Assembly (NCBI GenBank): GCA_026706735.1 | Contig: JAPOYD010000157.1 | Span: 1-40,568 of the forward strand | Direction: 5' to 3' | From: Nitrospinota bacterium | Lineage (GTDB): Bacteria > UBA8248 | Length of the DNA stretch: 40,568 nucleotides | Shown: positions 39,530 through 40,568 of the stretch, in pieces | Position numbering within the stretch: the first letter of the stretch is position 1 | How the letters are laid out: every line of letters starts with the position of its first letter | The notes under the pieces: generated by a model | Told to the model about the DNA's origin: nothing | What the model saw: only the letters and a program-made list of their open reading frames with translations | The model's database searches: none | Made by a program: the position numbers and the translations under genes

Positions 39530-40468
39530 TTATGCGGAGAGTTCTCGTAAGTGCGCGACGACGGAGCGTTCCAATGCGTCGAGGTTGTACCCACCCTCGA
39601 GCAGACAGATGAGCCGCCCCTCGCAAAGGCTTTCGGCAAGCGTCTTCACCCAGCCGGTCATGCGGGCGAAACCGGCCTCCGTGATCATCAGCCCCCCCAG
39701 CGGATCGTCTCGGTGCGCGTCGAACCCCGCCGATACGACGATCGCTTCGGGCCCGTGCGCCTCGATGGCGGAGACAACGCTTTCCTGGAATTTCGCCAGG
39801 TATGACTCCTCGGGAGTTCCCGCCGCGACGGGAATGTTGAGCGTCTTCCCTTCTCCGGCCCCTTCTCCCGTCTCGCCTGCGAGCCCCGTACCCGGGTAAT
39901 GGGGATGCTGATGCAATGAGACAAAAAAAACGTCCGGATCGCGCCAGAAGATATCCTGCGTGCCGTTTCCGTGGTGCACGTCCCAATCCACGACGGCGAT
40001 TTTCTGAAGCCCATGTTTTTCCTGAAGATACCGGACCAGGATGGAGGCGGTGGCGAAGAGGCAAAAACCCATCGACTGAAAGGGCAAGGCGTGGTGGCCC
40101 GGCGGTCTGGCGGCGCAAAAGGCGTTGTCGACCTCCCCGGCAACGAGAGCATCCGCCGCACTCAGGGCCGCATCCACGGAGGCCAGGGCGGCCTCATAGC
40201 TTCCGGGGCCGGCCAGCGTGTCTCCGCCATCGAGAATACACCTGCCGCCGGCACACGCTTCGCGCACGAAGCGGTGGTGCGATTCCTCATGCACTCGCAA
40301 CACCCATTCACTCGCGTCGTGGGGCGTGATTTCCATGCCTCTCAGCGACGGGACTTGCGGGAGAATTCTCTCGGGCGTCAAGCGTCTGGCGCGCTCCATG
40401 TTCTCCACATGCTGACCGTTGTCGTGCATAAGCGATTCAGGCGTCCAGAAATACGCTGTTCGGCTCAA
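39530..40468 (-). CDS. Histone deacetylase/acetoin-utilisation (AcuC)-family hydrolase
   Basis: This 312-residue zinc-dependent deacetylase has RPPGHHALPF, DWDVHHGNGTQ (Asp and His zinc ligands), FVSLHQHPHYPGTG and SAGFDAHRDDPLGG, all diagnostic of the HDAC superfamily. LEGGYN closes the active site. Bacterial members act on acetyl-lysine, acetylpolyamines or related amides. The start is TTG at 40468, overlapping the permease stop as TTGA; GTGAG is upstream. The next in-frame ATG would remove only 13 residues. Translational coupling to a peptide transporter hints at amide or polyamine use. Confidence 0.9.
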   Translation of the reverse strand: MSRTAYFWTPESLMHDNGQHVENMERARRLTPERILPQVPSLRGMEITPHDASEWVLRVHEESHHRFVREACAGGRCILDGGDTLAGPGSYEAALASVDAALSAADALVAGEVDNAFCAARPPGHHALPFQSMGFCLFATASILVRYLQEKHGLQKIAVVDWDVHHGNGTQDIFWRDPDVFFVSLHQHPHYPGTGLAGETGEGAGEGKTLNIPVAAGTPEESYLAKFQESVVSAIEAHGPEAIVVSAGFDAHRDDPLGGLMITEAGFARMTGWVKTLAESLCEGRLICLLEGGYNLDALERSVVAHLRELSA

Positions 40469-40568
40469 TGGAGTCTCACCCTTGGATCGAGGACGGAATA
40501 CATCAAGTCAACGATGAGGGTCAAAGACACGAAAATCAGGGCGGTGATGGTCACCGAAGCCTGCACAA
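40465..40568 (-). CDS. Oligopeptide/dipeptide ABC transporter permease, C-terminal end (5' part outside window)
   Basis: The last 33 residues read QASVTITALIFVSLTLIVD followed by LMYSVLDPRVRLH, the well-known C-terminus of DppB/OppB or DppC-type permeases (VDLLYxxLDPRIR). It is the final TM helix plus short tail. The stop TGA (40467-40465) overlaps the deacetylase TTG start. Substrate cannot be told from this fragment. Confidence 0.85.
   Translation of the reverse strand, partial: VQASVTITALIFVSLTLIVDLMYSVLDPRVRLH

Noticed and set aside
1-40568. tRNA, rRNA, CRISPR, IS or prophage elements
   Set aside because: Looked for cloverleaf-like, repeated and transposase or integrase sequences; none were found.

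Overview
The window looks like a stretch of chromosome from an uncultured Gram-negative bacterium. It has a complete System I (Ccm) cytochrome c maturation operon, a periplasmic-binding-protein ABC importer, a lipoprotein with a lipobox, an inner-membrane HtrA protease and G+C-rich coding sequence. CcmE carries a Cys-type haem-attachment motif instead of the usual His, and a selenoprotein is likely present. Both fit a deltaproteobacterial, Tectomicrobia-like or NC10-like lineage better than an alpha- or gammaproteobacterium. No rRNA, tRNA, IS element, phage gene or CRISPR array was seen, so the lineage cannot be fixed from this window.

Layout. 1-1829: a tartrate/isopropylmalate-type dehydrogenase (partial) diverges from an Ldh_2-family dehydrogenase. 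1857-9986 (minus): ccmE-ccmF-(zinc-ribbon CcmI-like)-(membrane protein)-ccmA-ccmB-ccmC-ccmD-ccmH and two TlpA-type thioredoxins, mostly joined by 4-base stop/start overlaps, with a promoter candidate upstream and another before ccmC. 10153-12934 (minus): ilvC with its own promoter, and an acyl desaturase with an unusual Ala-rich helical tail and a strong terminator. 13263-16384 (plus): hydrolase, SDR and a three-module RidA protein, convergent with a complete liv-type ABC importer (16415-21007, minus). That importer has a near-consensus promoter and an 11-bp hairpin after the binding-protein gene. 21229-23153 (minus): an SDR lacking its catalytic residues, and a zinc alcohol dehydrogenase. 23280-28602 (plus): an Ldh_2 dehydrogenase, a split UxaA/SuyAB-type lyase, a methyltransferase-like protein, another Ldh_2 dehydrogenase and an inositol-monophosphatase-family enzyme. 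This looks like a 2-hydroxyacid or sulfolactate utilisation island. 28681-31439 (minus): a lipoprotein and a SCO1664/DUF3090 pair better known from Actinobacteria and Chloroflexi. 31625-34849: a 53-residue membrane peptide, an AhpD-like peroxidase whose second redox Cys is an in-frame TGA (probable selenocysteine), a hydrolase, an SDR and a flavin-reductase-like protein. 34921-39384 (minus): a four-gene operon tetR-htrA-copA-copZ behind a consensus promoter overlapped by an inverted repeat. 39530-40568 (minus): an HDAC-family deacetylase translationally coupled to the end of an oligopeptide ABC permease gene.

The most interesting items are the candidate AhpD-like selenoprotein with a SECIS-like hairpin, the single-chain triple RidA protein without the catalytic Arg, the desaturase fusion, the CcmE CxxxF variant, the TetR-headed copper operon with an HtrA protease, and the zinc-ribbon-deleted DUF3090 protein. 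All function calls rest on motif reading. No database search was run.
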